A stretch of 64,000 nt of DNA. Source: Rhizoctonia solani (lineage: Eukaryota; Basidiomycota; Agaricomycetes; Cantharellales; Ceratobasidiaceae). Shown here in pieces: positions 46,182-55,824 of this stretch. The stretch's first letter is position 1; each line of letters starts with the position of its first letter. Below the pieces are notes generated by a model, which worked only from the letters and a program-made list of their open reading frames with translations, had not been told where the DNA came from and made no database searches. A program made the position numbers and the translations under genes. Location: NCBI RefSeq assembly GCF_016906535.1, contig NC_057380.1, forward strand, positions 1,984,001-2,048,000, read 5' to 3'.

Positions 46182-46627
46182 TGTCACGACTAAGCTCGGA
46201 CCTATGATACAAGTAGGTTTAAAGTCCGTGGCCCTATCACCAATGGACTATGAGACAAAGAGGGGCGACGAAGGCCCAAGGGGTATGGTATGGGTAGAGG
46301 GCAACGAGGCCTGGGTTAAGGGTTTTGTAGTAAAGTGCACTTATGGCCAACTAGGGGCCTGGGCAATGGGTAAGGGTAAGCTTAGGATGAATTGACGAAG
46401 AGGTCAAGTCTTGCTGTTTAGCGGTGACTTGACCTTGTTTAAATACATGAGAGGAGCCACATCAAAAACAACAATACAAAACAGTGAGTCATTTACAATT
46501 TCACATCATATATCAAATATGTCACGTGATCTTGATGAGTCATAAATATATACCAAAAAAGGAAACTATCTCGGAAAAAAGGTAGAAAATAGTAAAAAAT
46601 CATGTCATGCCAATGAAGGTCATGACA
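46182..46627 (-). repeat. 5' LTR of element C
   Basis: 446 bp, paired with 39912-40357. Contains TATTTAAA (minus strand, 46445-46438) followed 24 nt later by CAAGACTTGACCT, the predicted RNA start and self-primer. Confidence 0.93.
46438..46445 (-). promoter_or_regulatory. TATA box in 5' LTR of element C
   Basis: TATTTAAA on the minus strand; the spacing of about 24-30 nt to AGCAAGACTTGACC fits a start site at the self-priming sequence. Confidence 0.6.
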
Positions 46628-46632
46628 AAGCC
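46628..46632. repeat. target-site duplication of retrotransposon C, right
   Basis: AAGCC immediately after the right LTR. Confidence 0.9.
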
Positions 46633-47505
46633 GGTATCTTCCCCTTCTTGAGCTTAGGTACATTGTTATTGACCTTATCAAAATCCCGGCGCGTGACCTT
46701 TTGATTTCCGCATTGTTTCTTGTTGTCTTTGTATGCAATATCAAGCGCCCCCAAAAATTGGACAAGCTGAGCAAAGGTTAGTGTTTGTAACTCAAACCCT
46801 AAATAGTTACTTGTTACTAACCTTTGCGATTCGGTACTCGGGTTCCTGAACAACACGGCGGCTCTGATCGTCCGGGTCTGAATATTCGGACGATTGAAAA
46901 CCGGGGTCGCCGGTAAATTTGAATCCCCCGACTTCAAGTCCCAATCCTTTGAGCGCTGCCATGCAACTTTTAGCTTTCTGCCACGAGCGTAAGTATAATT
47001 ACTCAATGGAAAAAGCTTGGTACTCACCGCATCCTTCCGGGATTGACGTCTGTTCAACATCCTGCGTTTATCCAACCACTCCCGCCCTTTGCCTGCATCT
47101 CCCTGGTACTTCTTCCAAACACGAAACATCGTCGCATAGACCCCATTTTTAACAACAACTCTCCATTTGGCATCGGTCACAGACTCCAAGTACTCAATGT
47201 TGGAAGGGTCCCAGCGGCTCTGGTCGCGTATCACATCTATGGCGCTCGTCCCCCATTTTACCCACTCTTTGTCGAACCCACGATCAAAATGCGGGACGAG
47301 AATCCCGTTAACAAACCAGACAGCCTTGCCAGCGTTGTCGAACTTTGCTACAAGCTCGCCGGCATCATTTGCTCAATTTAAGGCGCATAAATTGAGCATG
47401 GATTTGAGGGCGTGGCTCTATTGTAACAGTAAGTCCTTACTCTAAAAATGGCTGATAAACTTACAGATATGACCATTTGCCGGTGTCGCTCAAATCCGGT
47501 GTTAA
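46628..47505 (-). pseudogene. 5' part of the minus-strand gene interrupted by retrotransposon C
   Basis: Segments FERHRQMVIS and HALKSMLNLCALN are joined over a short intron (about 47470-47428). After a TGA near 47380 come NDAGELVAKFDNAGKAVWFV, PHFDRGFDKEWVKWG, NIEYLESVTDAKWRVVVKNG, ATMFRVWKKYQGDAGKGREW and, after an intron near 46990, RNPSTESQRLVTSNYLGFEL and TRRDFDKVNNNVPKLKKGK up to the insertion. The upstream end is lost at the LTR of element A (47510). Family not recognised; the other half is at 38908-39911. Confidence 0.6.
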
Positions 47506-47509
47506 GAGT

Positions 47510-49022
47510 TGTGTAAGTACAGGAGTAAGAAAGAATTACTATATACAAAATGTATATGGGAATAACTAAGAACTAGTATTAAGAATCAGAATATATGCAC
47601 AGAATATATGCACAATATAGGCTAGGTTATCAGGAATAACAACTCCTAACAAATAGTCTAGCAACTATGAAGTGCAGGTGGTTGGTTATGTATAGTACCT
47701 TAGACCAATGTTACTTAAGCCTAAGTGACCAAGGGTATGTATACTTAAGGTCTCTAGGATAGTACCTTAAGTAAGAGGGTTACCTGACTAATGTACAGGA
47801 TTTATAGGATTGGCCTAATAAGTATAGGACTTATATATGCTTAAGTAAGACTTAAGACTTATGGGGTTTACCTAAAATATATCTAGGATTTATGAGATAT
47901 TGTAGATAAAGCTATCTACAATATAAGGGGTATGGTGGATTGAAACACTATCACTCAATCACAACAATCCTTACAGTATCGTCGCACTATACTCAATGTT
48001 GAACTCAACAACTGTGACAGTCAAGGGGCACAGGGTCGCAGTAAGTACACTAATAGGTTACCCTGTGTCTGTTGGGACTGGCCTATGGTCTTAGTGCGCC
48101 AAATAACCTCCTATGCTATTTACAGTGAGTCAATCACTAAAGTAAATGCGCAGATAAGCTGTTAAAGGCTTGTGTGTATATGTCAATATATAAGAGTGGA
48201 TAAATGGATGCATTAGAAGCGTCTTCACAGGGTCCTTTTATACCCTGAGAAGGCGCACAAACAAGTATATACATGATTGATACCAAGAGGGGGTACAGGA
48301 GGTACATGTGGCAACTGAAACACTTGAGGGAGCCAATACCTTGGTACATAGTAAACAAACAACAGATCCTAATATTTGCCCCAAGGCAATGTTTGCCCCA
48401 AGGCAGTATTTGCCTGTGTGGGTCCTTAGATGTCCCAAGGCTAAGTGTTTCATCCTTGGAGTAAACAGTCCCAAAGGTAGGATACCTCTGCATTGGGTAC
48501 TTACAGTAAATGGGGCATAACTCTACCAAATGTTGTCCGTTTTGGGAGTTTGACCCAGCGTCCTGGAGCGCACAAACATGCGCACCTAAGCGCAAGCAAT
48601 TCGGCAGTGTGGGATGCCCGGGTGATGGAGAAAAGGCGCATTTAGTGCGTCGGCGCTTAAGGGCTGATTAAGCGCCGGAGCACTTGCCTATGCGACAGGG
48701 GGGACCCTGAATATTTCTGTGTGTAGCCACAAGATAGAATCTTGAATAATAAATACTACAAACAAGAGAAATATTACTTGTTACTGTTTATCTACTCAGC
48801 TGAATTTATATATATTTAAATGAGTGAGAAAACAGCATATATGCAAAAGGCATTGCATATTAAGGGTATTCCTGAGCTTTGTAGGTTTTGTAAAGGTCAC
48901 TATTGGATAGAGGGACCTTGAAAACCTTAGTTCGCATCTTTATCTCATTTATTTACTGTGAGATTACTAGTGTAATTAATAAAATAAGTACAGATTAAAG
49001 AAGAAATGTCATATCCATAACA
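47510..49022 (-). repeat. 3' LTR of element A
   Basis: About 1513 bp; plus strand starts TGTGTAAGTACAGG (start within 2 bp) and ends CATATCCATAACA, next to the C8 tract. Shares blocks such as GCAGGTGGTTGGTT and CTGTTGGGA with the LTR of element B, so the two belong to related families. Reading frames inside it are not genes. Confidence 0.75.
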
Positions 49023-49041
49023 TATCCCCCCCAATCTGGAC
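49023..49041 (-). promoter_or_regulatory. polypurine tract of element A
   Basis: Minus strand CCAGATTGGGGGGGGATA touching the LTR end; the expected primer for second-strand synthesis. Confidence 0.8.
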
Positions 49042-49474
49042 TTATCCTATCCAGAGATGGCTTCCTAATTAAAGGTTTGATGCTAATTGATTATACCCCT
49101 TGAAATTGGAATTAAATTCCTTAATTTTATTGCTAAGTCTTAAGGTGTCGGAGCCATGGGCGCTTAAGGCTTAGTCACCCGCTCTGAGTCTTCAACTGGT
49201 GCAAGGTATTTACTTGTTGTAATTATTGCGAGGTCAAATCCGAGGCTTTTGACTTGGTTAAAAATGCTATCGATATCTATCGAATCGTGGCTATCGATTG
49301 ATACTAAGTGTGGTGGGACGTTCACACGAATAAGGGTTGAATTCTTAGCGACGATTATTTAGACGAGTCAAAACAATCAGATTCGCGAGTAAGGTATTAA
49401 TGATCGCAGATTACAGGAATTGAGACGCGGAGAACGTTGAGTTGTAGTATATACAGGCATGGCACATGGTTAGC

Positions 49475-50846
49475 TCAGTTAGTGACGACGGGGAGAGGGC
49501 GAATGATATGCTCCGAGTCGATTTCGAGCCCTCCGCCGATGTGGATGTCCTGGTTGTCACCTAGCTCTAGGTCGCGAGCGTGAACCTCGTGCCAGTGGTC
49601 TTCCCACGAGAACGGCGGCGTATGTTGCTGCGGTACGGTGGGCCATTCAGGTGGTCCCAAGTCGACGACGGGGTTTGGTTCTCCCGGCCACTCCCAAACA
49701 GAAGCGACGAAGTCGTTACCGAACCCGGGGGAGACGGATTCGACGCTCTGCGCGACGGCAACCAAAGAGAGTTGCTGCGTGAGAGCAGCGATGTCGAGCT
49801 CGTGGCCGTGGGCGTATTCTGGAGCAGGGAATTCGCCTGCTTCGTTGGCGGCGTGCAACGGGGCGTATTCCGGAGCCGTAAACAAGTTGCCGTTCTGGTA
49901 ACCCAGGTAAGCCGTTTCGGGTTGTTCGGAAGATTCTCGAGGGGGAAGTCCCCAGGCGGCGTAGTCGAAGGGGAAGTCCCCAGGCGGCGTAGTCGAAGGG
50001 GACTTCCGCAAAATCCACCAACTGGGGCGGCGGAACGTTCTCAGGCGGCGGAGTAATTGGTCCCAGTGCTTCGTTGTCGCCGTCGTATCTGTTGACAGGG
50101 AATCCTGCAATTGATACCCTGGTGAGCTGAGTACGATTATGTTGCGTTATACTACCAATCTTACCTGCGTCAGACAGATCGTCTTCGGAGTGTTCGACTA
50201 CTGGGTGACCATGTAAACGGCACCAAAAACGATGCGCCGAAACGCAGGCGGGGGAGCCGCGAATATACCCAACATGGGCTATGTTACTATACTCCATCTG
50301 TTTAGTAGCAGTGATAATAATTGACAGAGCATTGAGGCAAATCGCGTAGAAGTTGTTGTGATGTACTTGTTGCTGGAGCTCGTGGAAGGAATCGGCGGGG
50401 AAGTGGTAGACGTCCTCCTTGAAACAAATGGGACGCGGGATGTATGGAAAGCCAATCTTGACGAGCTCAGTTGCGTAGTCGTAATTTGCCCAGGGCTCGC
50501 GACGATTCCATCCAGCAGGTTGGACAGCTTCGCCAAAGACACAAAGTGCATGGGTGTAGGCCCCATGCAACGCGTGAGTGAGGTCGACACCTAGGAACCA
50601 TTGAGGGGGATGATCATCATCCATAAGGAAGACCTCAATGTCAGGCATGGCATGAATACGACGTTCTAAGGGGTCTGGGTGATTCTCAGAGTATGGGGAG
50701 TAGTGGTCATTGTGGCGATTAGCATAGACATAGTATAAATCGCGGACATGACTAGCTTCAATGATACCTAGCTCAGGAGTGAGGGGCACGTCATTCCTGT
50801 AGGAGGTGAAGATGGGGTAGCAATAATAATCTTGGGAGAAAGACAT
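49475..50846 (-). CDS. extra ORF between integrase and 3' LTR of element A
   Basis: Starts MSFSQDYYCYPIFTSYRNDV at 50846. Conserved-looking features: VRDLYYVYANRHNDHYSPYS, DIEVFLMDDDHPPQWFLGVD, FGEAVQPAGWNRREPW, IGFPYIPRPICFKEDVYHFP and HRFWCRLHGHPVVEHSEDDL. A possible 60-nt intron (50164-50105, GTAAGA...TTGCAG) has no stop and is a multiple of three, so reading through is also possible. After PPPQLVDFAEVPFDYAAWGL the frame is broken by a 28-bp tandem duplication and continues in another frame to an acidic C-terminus (SWEDHWHEVHARDLELGDN) ending at 49475. No signal peptide or membrane segment is visible, so it does not look like an envelope protein. I do not recognise the family; it may be a captured host gene or a conserved accessory gene. 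Confidence 0.7.
49942..49997. repeat. 28-bp perfect tandem duplication
   Basis: Two adjacent identical units (49942-49969 and 49970-49997) starting GGGGAAGTCCCCAGG. Because 28 is not a multiple of three it shifts the frame of the extra ORF. Confidence 0.9.
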
Positions 50847-51046
50847 AGTAGATTTAGTGTGTGGGCAATTGAATATGATTGGGATGACAATTGGGAGAGT
50901 TGAATGAGAGCATTTATACAAAATTCATCCTCCATAAGATAGGTTTGACTTAGTGCTTCAAACGTTGAGTATGTTGTTATTTCCTATCTTGGAGGATATG
51001 ACCGGTTTAGTTACACCTGTGGTACATGGAAGAAGCCATGTGGAGC

Positions 51047-52667
51047 TTAGAACTCCTTCTTCTTCTTGTGATTGGGATGGATAGTGGAGCCAGAGGTTTG
51101 CTTCCATTCTTTGATTACTTCTGGAGCATTCCTTAATTCTTTCTCTGTCCTCCATCTATCATGTTCTGAGCTGTACCCAAGCCAACGGATTTTGTACTGC
51201 CTGATTCTCTTGTTGCCTTTCTTTATTGTCCTTTCTTCTACTATCCTTTCCACCTCATATTCAGGCATCTGTTGGAAGTCTTCTCTAGGTATATTCTGAG
51301 TGGGTCGGCTTCCAAACTCTGGGGGTGATGCCTTGTAAGATTCCAAGTGGGCTATGTTAATGATTGGGTGTATGCGATAGCTAGCAGGTAATCTTATCCT
51401 ATATGCTACTGGTGATATGCTTTCCATAACTTCAAATGGTCCTTCATAACGCATATTTAGCTTATTCCCTTTCCCTGACTGATGTTTGAGTAAGTTTAAG
51501 GAATGGGGATTGATTAAGACTAAATCTCCTGGCTCAAAGGTAACATGTGTCTTGTCAGAATTATAGTATTTCTGTTGATAATTCTGAGCTACTTTGAGAG
51601 CGTCCTTAGCTAGTGATCGTGCTAATTCCATGGATTCCTTGAATTCTTCAGCTGTTTGACTTTCTTGGGCTGGTCTTGGAATGTTCTCAGAAGTGAGAGC
51701 CAGTAAGTTGGCTGATGTTAGAGGCTGGAATCCGCGGAGTAGGAAGGCTGGTGTCTGTTGTGTGGATGTATGCACACTTGTATTGTATGAGTGCGCAAAT
51801 CCTGATAGAAGCTTACTCCAATTGTCCTTGGCTGGGTTAGTGAATACTCTAATAGCCACTTCTGTAGTTTGATTAAGTATCTCTGTTTGTCCATCACTCT
51901 GAGGATGATGTGCAGTGGTGAGTGCTTGCCAAATTCCTAACATACTAACTAAGTGACCCCAAAAGGCTCCTGTCCATCTAGCATCTCTATCAGTGATTAC
52001 TTGCCAAGGTAAACCATAGTGACACCATATGTGATCATGGAACAGTTGCGCTGTTTGTACTTCATCTATCTGAGTAGTACATGGGATGAAATGTCCATAC
52101 TTAGTTAGTTTGTCCACAATAACTAGGATAGCGTTGTAGTTGTTACTTGGTGGAAGATCCATGATGAAGTCCATTGATACTACTTCAAAGGGTTGCTGTG
52201 GAATAGGTAAAGGTTGAAGGAATCCTCTGGGTCCATGCCGTCGATGTCCTGCTTCTGACAGATATCACAAGTGTGTACATACTTCTGAATGCTTCTAGCC
52301 ATCTTAGGCCAATAGTAAACAGAAGCAATTCGATGATATGTCTTAGCATAACCGCATGTGCTCCTTGATTGAGGTTATCATGATTTTCCTTCAAAATATC
52401 TACTTGTAGATCCCTAGGTACACATAGCCGATACTTTTCCTGGGAATCTATAAAGTAGATCAATCCATTATCTCCTATCTGGTATTGATGGAAGGGTGGA
52501 TTGAGTGGATTGTGGTGCAACTTGAATCTTCCATCACTTGCTTGAAATGGGAGTCCTTCTTGTATGCTTCTATGAACCTTGTGATTTCTTCTGAGTTTAT
52601 TGATATTTCCACAGAGTATGAGGTAGTTGTTTGATAAGATATAGCTTCTGCCGGTGTGGGTATCCAC
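51047..52667 (-). CDS. element A integrase with chromodomain
   Basis: The N-terminal zinc-binding part is at 52667-52185 (LQVDILKENHDNLNQGAH, then, after a frame change, CDICQK). The core is in frame 52174-51047: VSMDFIMDLPPSNNYN, VIVDKLTKYGHFIPC, VITDRDARWTGAFWG and TTAHHPQSDGQTEILN (Asp, Asp and Glu of the DDE triad present). A GPF-type segment (RYEGPFEVMESISPVAYRIR) precedes the C-terminal chromodomain EYEVERIVEERTIKKGNK then QYKIRWLGYSSEHDRWR. One or two frame breaks separate the zinc finger from the core. Confidence 0.88.
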
Positions 52668-52776
52668 TTCTTGATGGGCTTCTGGCTATTTCCAATTTTG
52701 TAACTCTGGGTGAATGCGCTTGCAACTCTAAGAAGTTTCTCTTCAAAACGTTCATTTATCTCCTTGTAGAGGTTTC

Positions 52777-54042
52777 TTAATGGGTCTTCCTCCATATTGA
52801 GCTTGAGTGGAGTTGATTGATCTGCCAGAGGGCTGGTATGATATGGGGTTCTCCTCCTAAGTCTTGAGATAGGATCTGCATTGTCATGTACTCTTCCTGC
52901 GCGGTGCACAATTGCATTCCTGGGTAGGCTGAGAATACTAAGCCCCATGTCATGAGTCTTCTGTTGACATTATTGTAAGTCTTGCTCCAAGTGAGAGCGG
53001 CGTGATCTGTGATAGCAACAAATTCAGCTCCTTCCAAGTATACCTGAAATTTCACAAGTGCTTCCTTGAGGGCTAATGCTTTGCGCTCTGTTGGGGAGTA
53101 GTTTCTTTCTGCTTCTTTTAGAATCCTTGACCAATAAGCAATGACTCGCTCCACTTGTACAGTTGTTTCTTCAAAGTCTTGCTTATCCCATGTATCCCCC
53201 CCAGTCACGTTGTCTCTCTGCTTGGAAGCAGGAATTGTCATTCTGGGAACTGGGTTTCCTTTGTCATATTCCCCCCTTAAGTACTTGTATGCCTTTGTCC
53301 CCTTTAGGTCTTTTATCTTGATGGATTGGACTTGCTGTAATATTCCTCCAAGGCCATAGTTGCATGCATCTGTATATAATCTGTATGGTTTTCCAATAAT
53401 AGGATAAGCCATTACTGGAGCAGATGCAAGGGCCTCTTTAGCAAGTTCAAACGCTTGTTGTTCCTTTTCCTCCCAAGACCAAGCTGTTCCTTTCTTGAGA
53501 AGCTTGAACAAAGGCGCTACAATCCATGAGTAGAAGGGAATATAGCTAGAGAAATAAGTCATCATCCCTAGGAAAGTCTGTAAGGTAGGAACATTTTTAG
53601 GGGGTTCCAACTCTAAGATAGCATCAACTTTTTCCTTGTGGGTTGATAGACCTAATCTTGATACCTTCTGTCCTAGCAATAGTAGTGATTGGTATCCAAT
53701 GTGACATTTCTTTGGAGATAGGGTGATTTCAGCTTCTTCAATAGCTCCTAAGACTTGATCTAAGTGATTGCAATGGTCTTCAAACTTAACACTATAGATC
53801 ACTATGTCATCAATATATACTAGGGCAAATTGCCATAGAAATCTTGAAAGTATCCTATTCATGACACGCTGGAACTCTGCTGGTCCATTCCTATATCCAA
53901 AGAGTAGTTTGGTAGGTTGCCAATGGCCGTTGTGACATCTGAAAGCAAGTTTCTCTCTGTTTCCTCCTTAATGGTTAGCTGAGTGAAACCAGCTAGCGCA
54001 TCTAAGGTAGTAAGCCATTGAGATCCTTCCAAGGCATGCAAA
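52777..54042 (-). CDS. element A reverse transcriptase (palm on) and RNase H, truncated by element B
   Basis: From the breakpoint: ALEGSQWLTTLDALAGFTQL (54041 on), then after a shift MNRILSRFLWQFALVYIDDI with the intact active site YIDD, QKVSRLGLSTHKEKVDAI, LQTFLGMMTYFSSYIPFYS, and RNase H (PYRLYTDACNYGLGGILQQ, VERVIAYWSRILKEAERNYS, FVAITDHAALTWSK). An insert between RNase H strands contains KDLKGTKAYKYLRGEYDKG and SKQRDNVTGGDTWD; the latter is encoded by a G-rich block like the 3' polypurine tract. The fingers are missing here because element B begins at 54043. Confidence 0.85.
53188..53226 (-). promoter_or_regulatory. candidate central polypurine tract of element A
   Basis: Minus strand GTGACTGGGGGGGATACATG inside RNase H, resembling the 3' polypurine tracts of A and B (CTGGGGGGATA). 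The same block, with a few changes, occurs at 56967-57005 in element B. Confidence 0.45.
54038..54042. other. candidate target site of element B
   Basis: GCAAA directly left of the LTR of element B; its duplicate would lie at the other end of B, beyond the window. Confidence 0.4.
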
Positions 54043-55362
54043 TGTCAGTTTGCTTTTGTTATAGAGTAGGGTTTTAGGGACTATGTAATTAAGTACAAAA
54101 TATAAAAAGTGATTAATAGATCAGTTATCTATGGATAAAAAAGGCAATAGACTAGCTATATAAGGGTAAATTAGGTTAGTAATCAGGGTGATCCCTACAC
54201 TTAACAAGTAATCAAGCGATTACTGCAGATGCAGGTGGTTGGTTCTGCTTATACCTATAGTATGAAAGTTAGTATCGAGTCTTAGTTACCTACTACAATT
54301 TATCTGGATTTGTTAGTAATTTATTTGACTGAGATCGCACTCAGTTAAGGTGTATATGCCGCTCTCAAGGCCTTAAACTCTCCCAACTGACTTACTCAAG
54401 AGGTTCAGGGTCGCCCTAGAGCCTTTCCTAGCTACCCAGTATCTGTTGGGACCTTGCTAGAGGCTATATGCGCCGAGATACCTTACAGGTTAAGTTCAGT
54501 GAGCTTAAGAGGCTAAGAAAGCGAAATAAGACACTCTAAACTAAGCTAAGAAGATCTAATAGATCTTCAAGTTCACACAAGGGGTAAGAATGGGATGAAA
54601 AGAAGGTTGTATTCAAAGGGTCTCCCTCAGGGGGTTTATATACCCCAGAGGGAGAACAAATAACTATATACATGATGTACAAAAGAGGAAGTTACATGAG
54701 AGGTACAGTCTGAGCTATTTGATACATAAAGACCAATTAGTCCCAATAAGTCCTAGTGGGATAGACTCAAGGTTATTTACAGAATGCTCTAGAGCATACA
54801 TGACTAAATTACATTAGTGTGAATGCTAAAAATAACCTTGAGGCAAGGTAGGATCTCATAGAAAAAGCTAGAAACTTAAATGGTTAGTATCTCCATCAAT
54901 TTGGCTCAGAATCAGACGATTCCTTTTTGGGAACTGAGATGCTGGAGCCTCCGACCTATTGGTATTTGTCCGCATAGTAATATGCCTATTTCCCGCCGAG
55001 ATATCGGCGTCGGCGCGCCCCGCCGACCTTTGGCGCTTATTTGCAATTACTAAGCGCCGGCGCTTGCATGCTTACTTGCACTTGTTCTATGGTCTGTAAG
55101 TACCGTTCCTACATATAAATGTATGATACAAAAAATGCTATAAATCATAGAAATAATATTATAATCATTCCGCATGATTAGATGTGTATATATGCAAGCG
55201 CAATGAGGAAATAAAGTATAAAAGGTCTTGTAGCACCGTCAGTTTCCAAATATAGTAATGCCTATGCCCATATTTGGATAGAGCAAGTAAGATTACTACA
55301 GTTCGCACTATTCACTATTGGCAATTAGGGGCGCATATGTCTAAATTAGTCATTCCATAACA
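54043..55362 (-). repeat. 3' LTR of element B
   Basis: 1320 bp; plus strand starts TGTCAGTTTGC and ends CATTCCATAACA, followed by the C6 tract. Related to, but distinct from, the LTR of element A. Confidence 0.8.
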
Positions 55363-55380
55363 TATCCCCCCAGTTTGGAC
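55363..55380 (-). promoter_or_regulatory. polypurine tract of element B
   Basis: Minus strand GTCCAAACTGGGGGGATA abutting the LTR; its orientation shows that the element body lies to the right. Confidence 0.8.
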
Positions 55381-55824
55381 ATATGTGCTTGTGTGAAGTA
55401 ACTGGGTCACCATTCTGATTCTTAGGATGGGTCTTGATTCTCTCTTATAGCCATTCCAGGAGGCTAGCTGACCATCTTGCATAGTGGGAGCAGGCAGGAA
55501 AGACTTGTATTTCCCATGTCCTTATGTGGTCCTGTGTTGATATTCATGCATAAAGCTTCATAATGCCTTGCTAAGTAATGCTAGCATCATGAGTTTGGAA
55601 GGTGTGGAAAGTTGCACAGCAACTATGGATGCATGCAACAAAAATGCAAAGCCTTGCAGAGTTTGAAAAGTAAGGTACAGGCCTTGCAGATTATTAAAAG
55701 GAGTATAGGTAAATTAAATGCTAGTAGAGTATTGGGGAGAGGCATGTTTAAGTATGTTACCAAGATATAGTAGCCAGGCCAGGTTTATTACACCAGTGTG
55801 GACACATCAAAAGTGTCAAGGAAC
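55381..55824. other. non-coding 3' segment of element B
   Basis: About 440 bp between the polypurine tract and the last ORF; nothing recognised. Confidence 0.4.

Larger units (their letters stand above)
39912..46627 (-). mobile_element. complete Ty3-type chromovirus, element C (Tf1-like, self-priming)
   Basis: 6716 bp, transcribed on the minus strand. It has two 446-bp LTRs (TG...CA) differing at about one position, a 5-bp target duplication AAGCC, and a polypurine tract next to the left (3') LTR. Gag, zinc knuckle, protease, reverse transcriptase, RNase H, integrase and chromodomain appear in that order. The primer binding site matches its own LTR rather than showing the usual TGG start of a tRNA site. 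Coding regions are broken by several frameshifts and a stop despite the young LTRs. Confidence 0.93.
47510..54042 (-). mobile_element. Ty3-type chromovirus, element A (3' two-thirds; 5' part displaced beyond window)
   Basis: Minus-strand element showing, from high to low coordinate, RT palm, RNase H, integrase with chromodomain, an extra ORF, a G8 polypurine tract and a 3' LTR. The RT is cut at 54042 by element B, so fingers, protease, gag and 5' LTR must lie right of 64 kb if still present. Confidence 0.85.

Noticed and set aside
48137..48595. Open frames near 48.1-48.6 kb
   Set aside because: They lie inside the LTR of element A, bounded by the polypurine tract and the TG...CA ends.
54043..55362. 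Reading the 54-55 kb LTR as the 5' LTR of element A
   Set aside because: The polypurine tract lies on its right side and A's RT frame is cut at its left edge, so it is the 3' LTR of an element whose body lies to the right.
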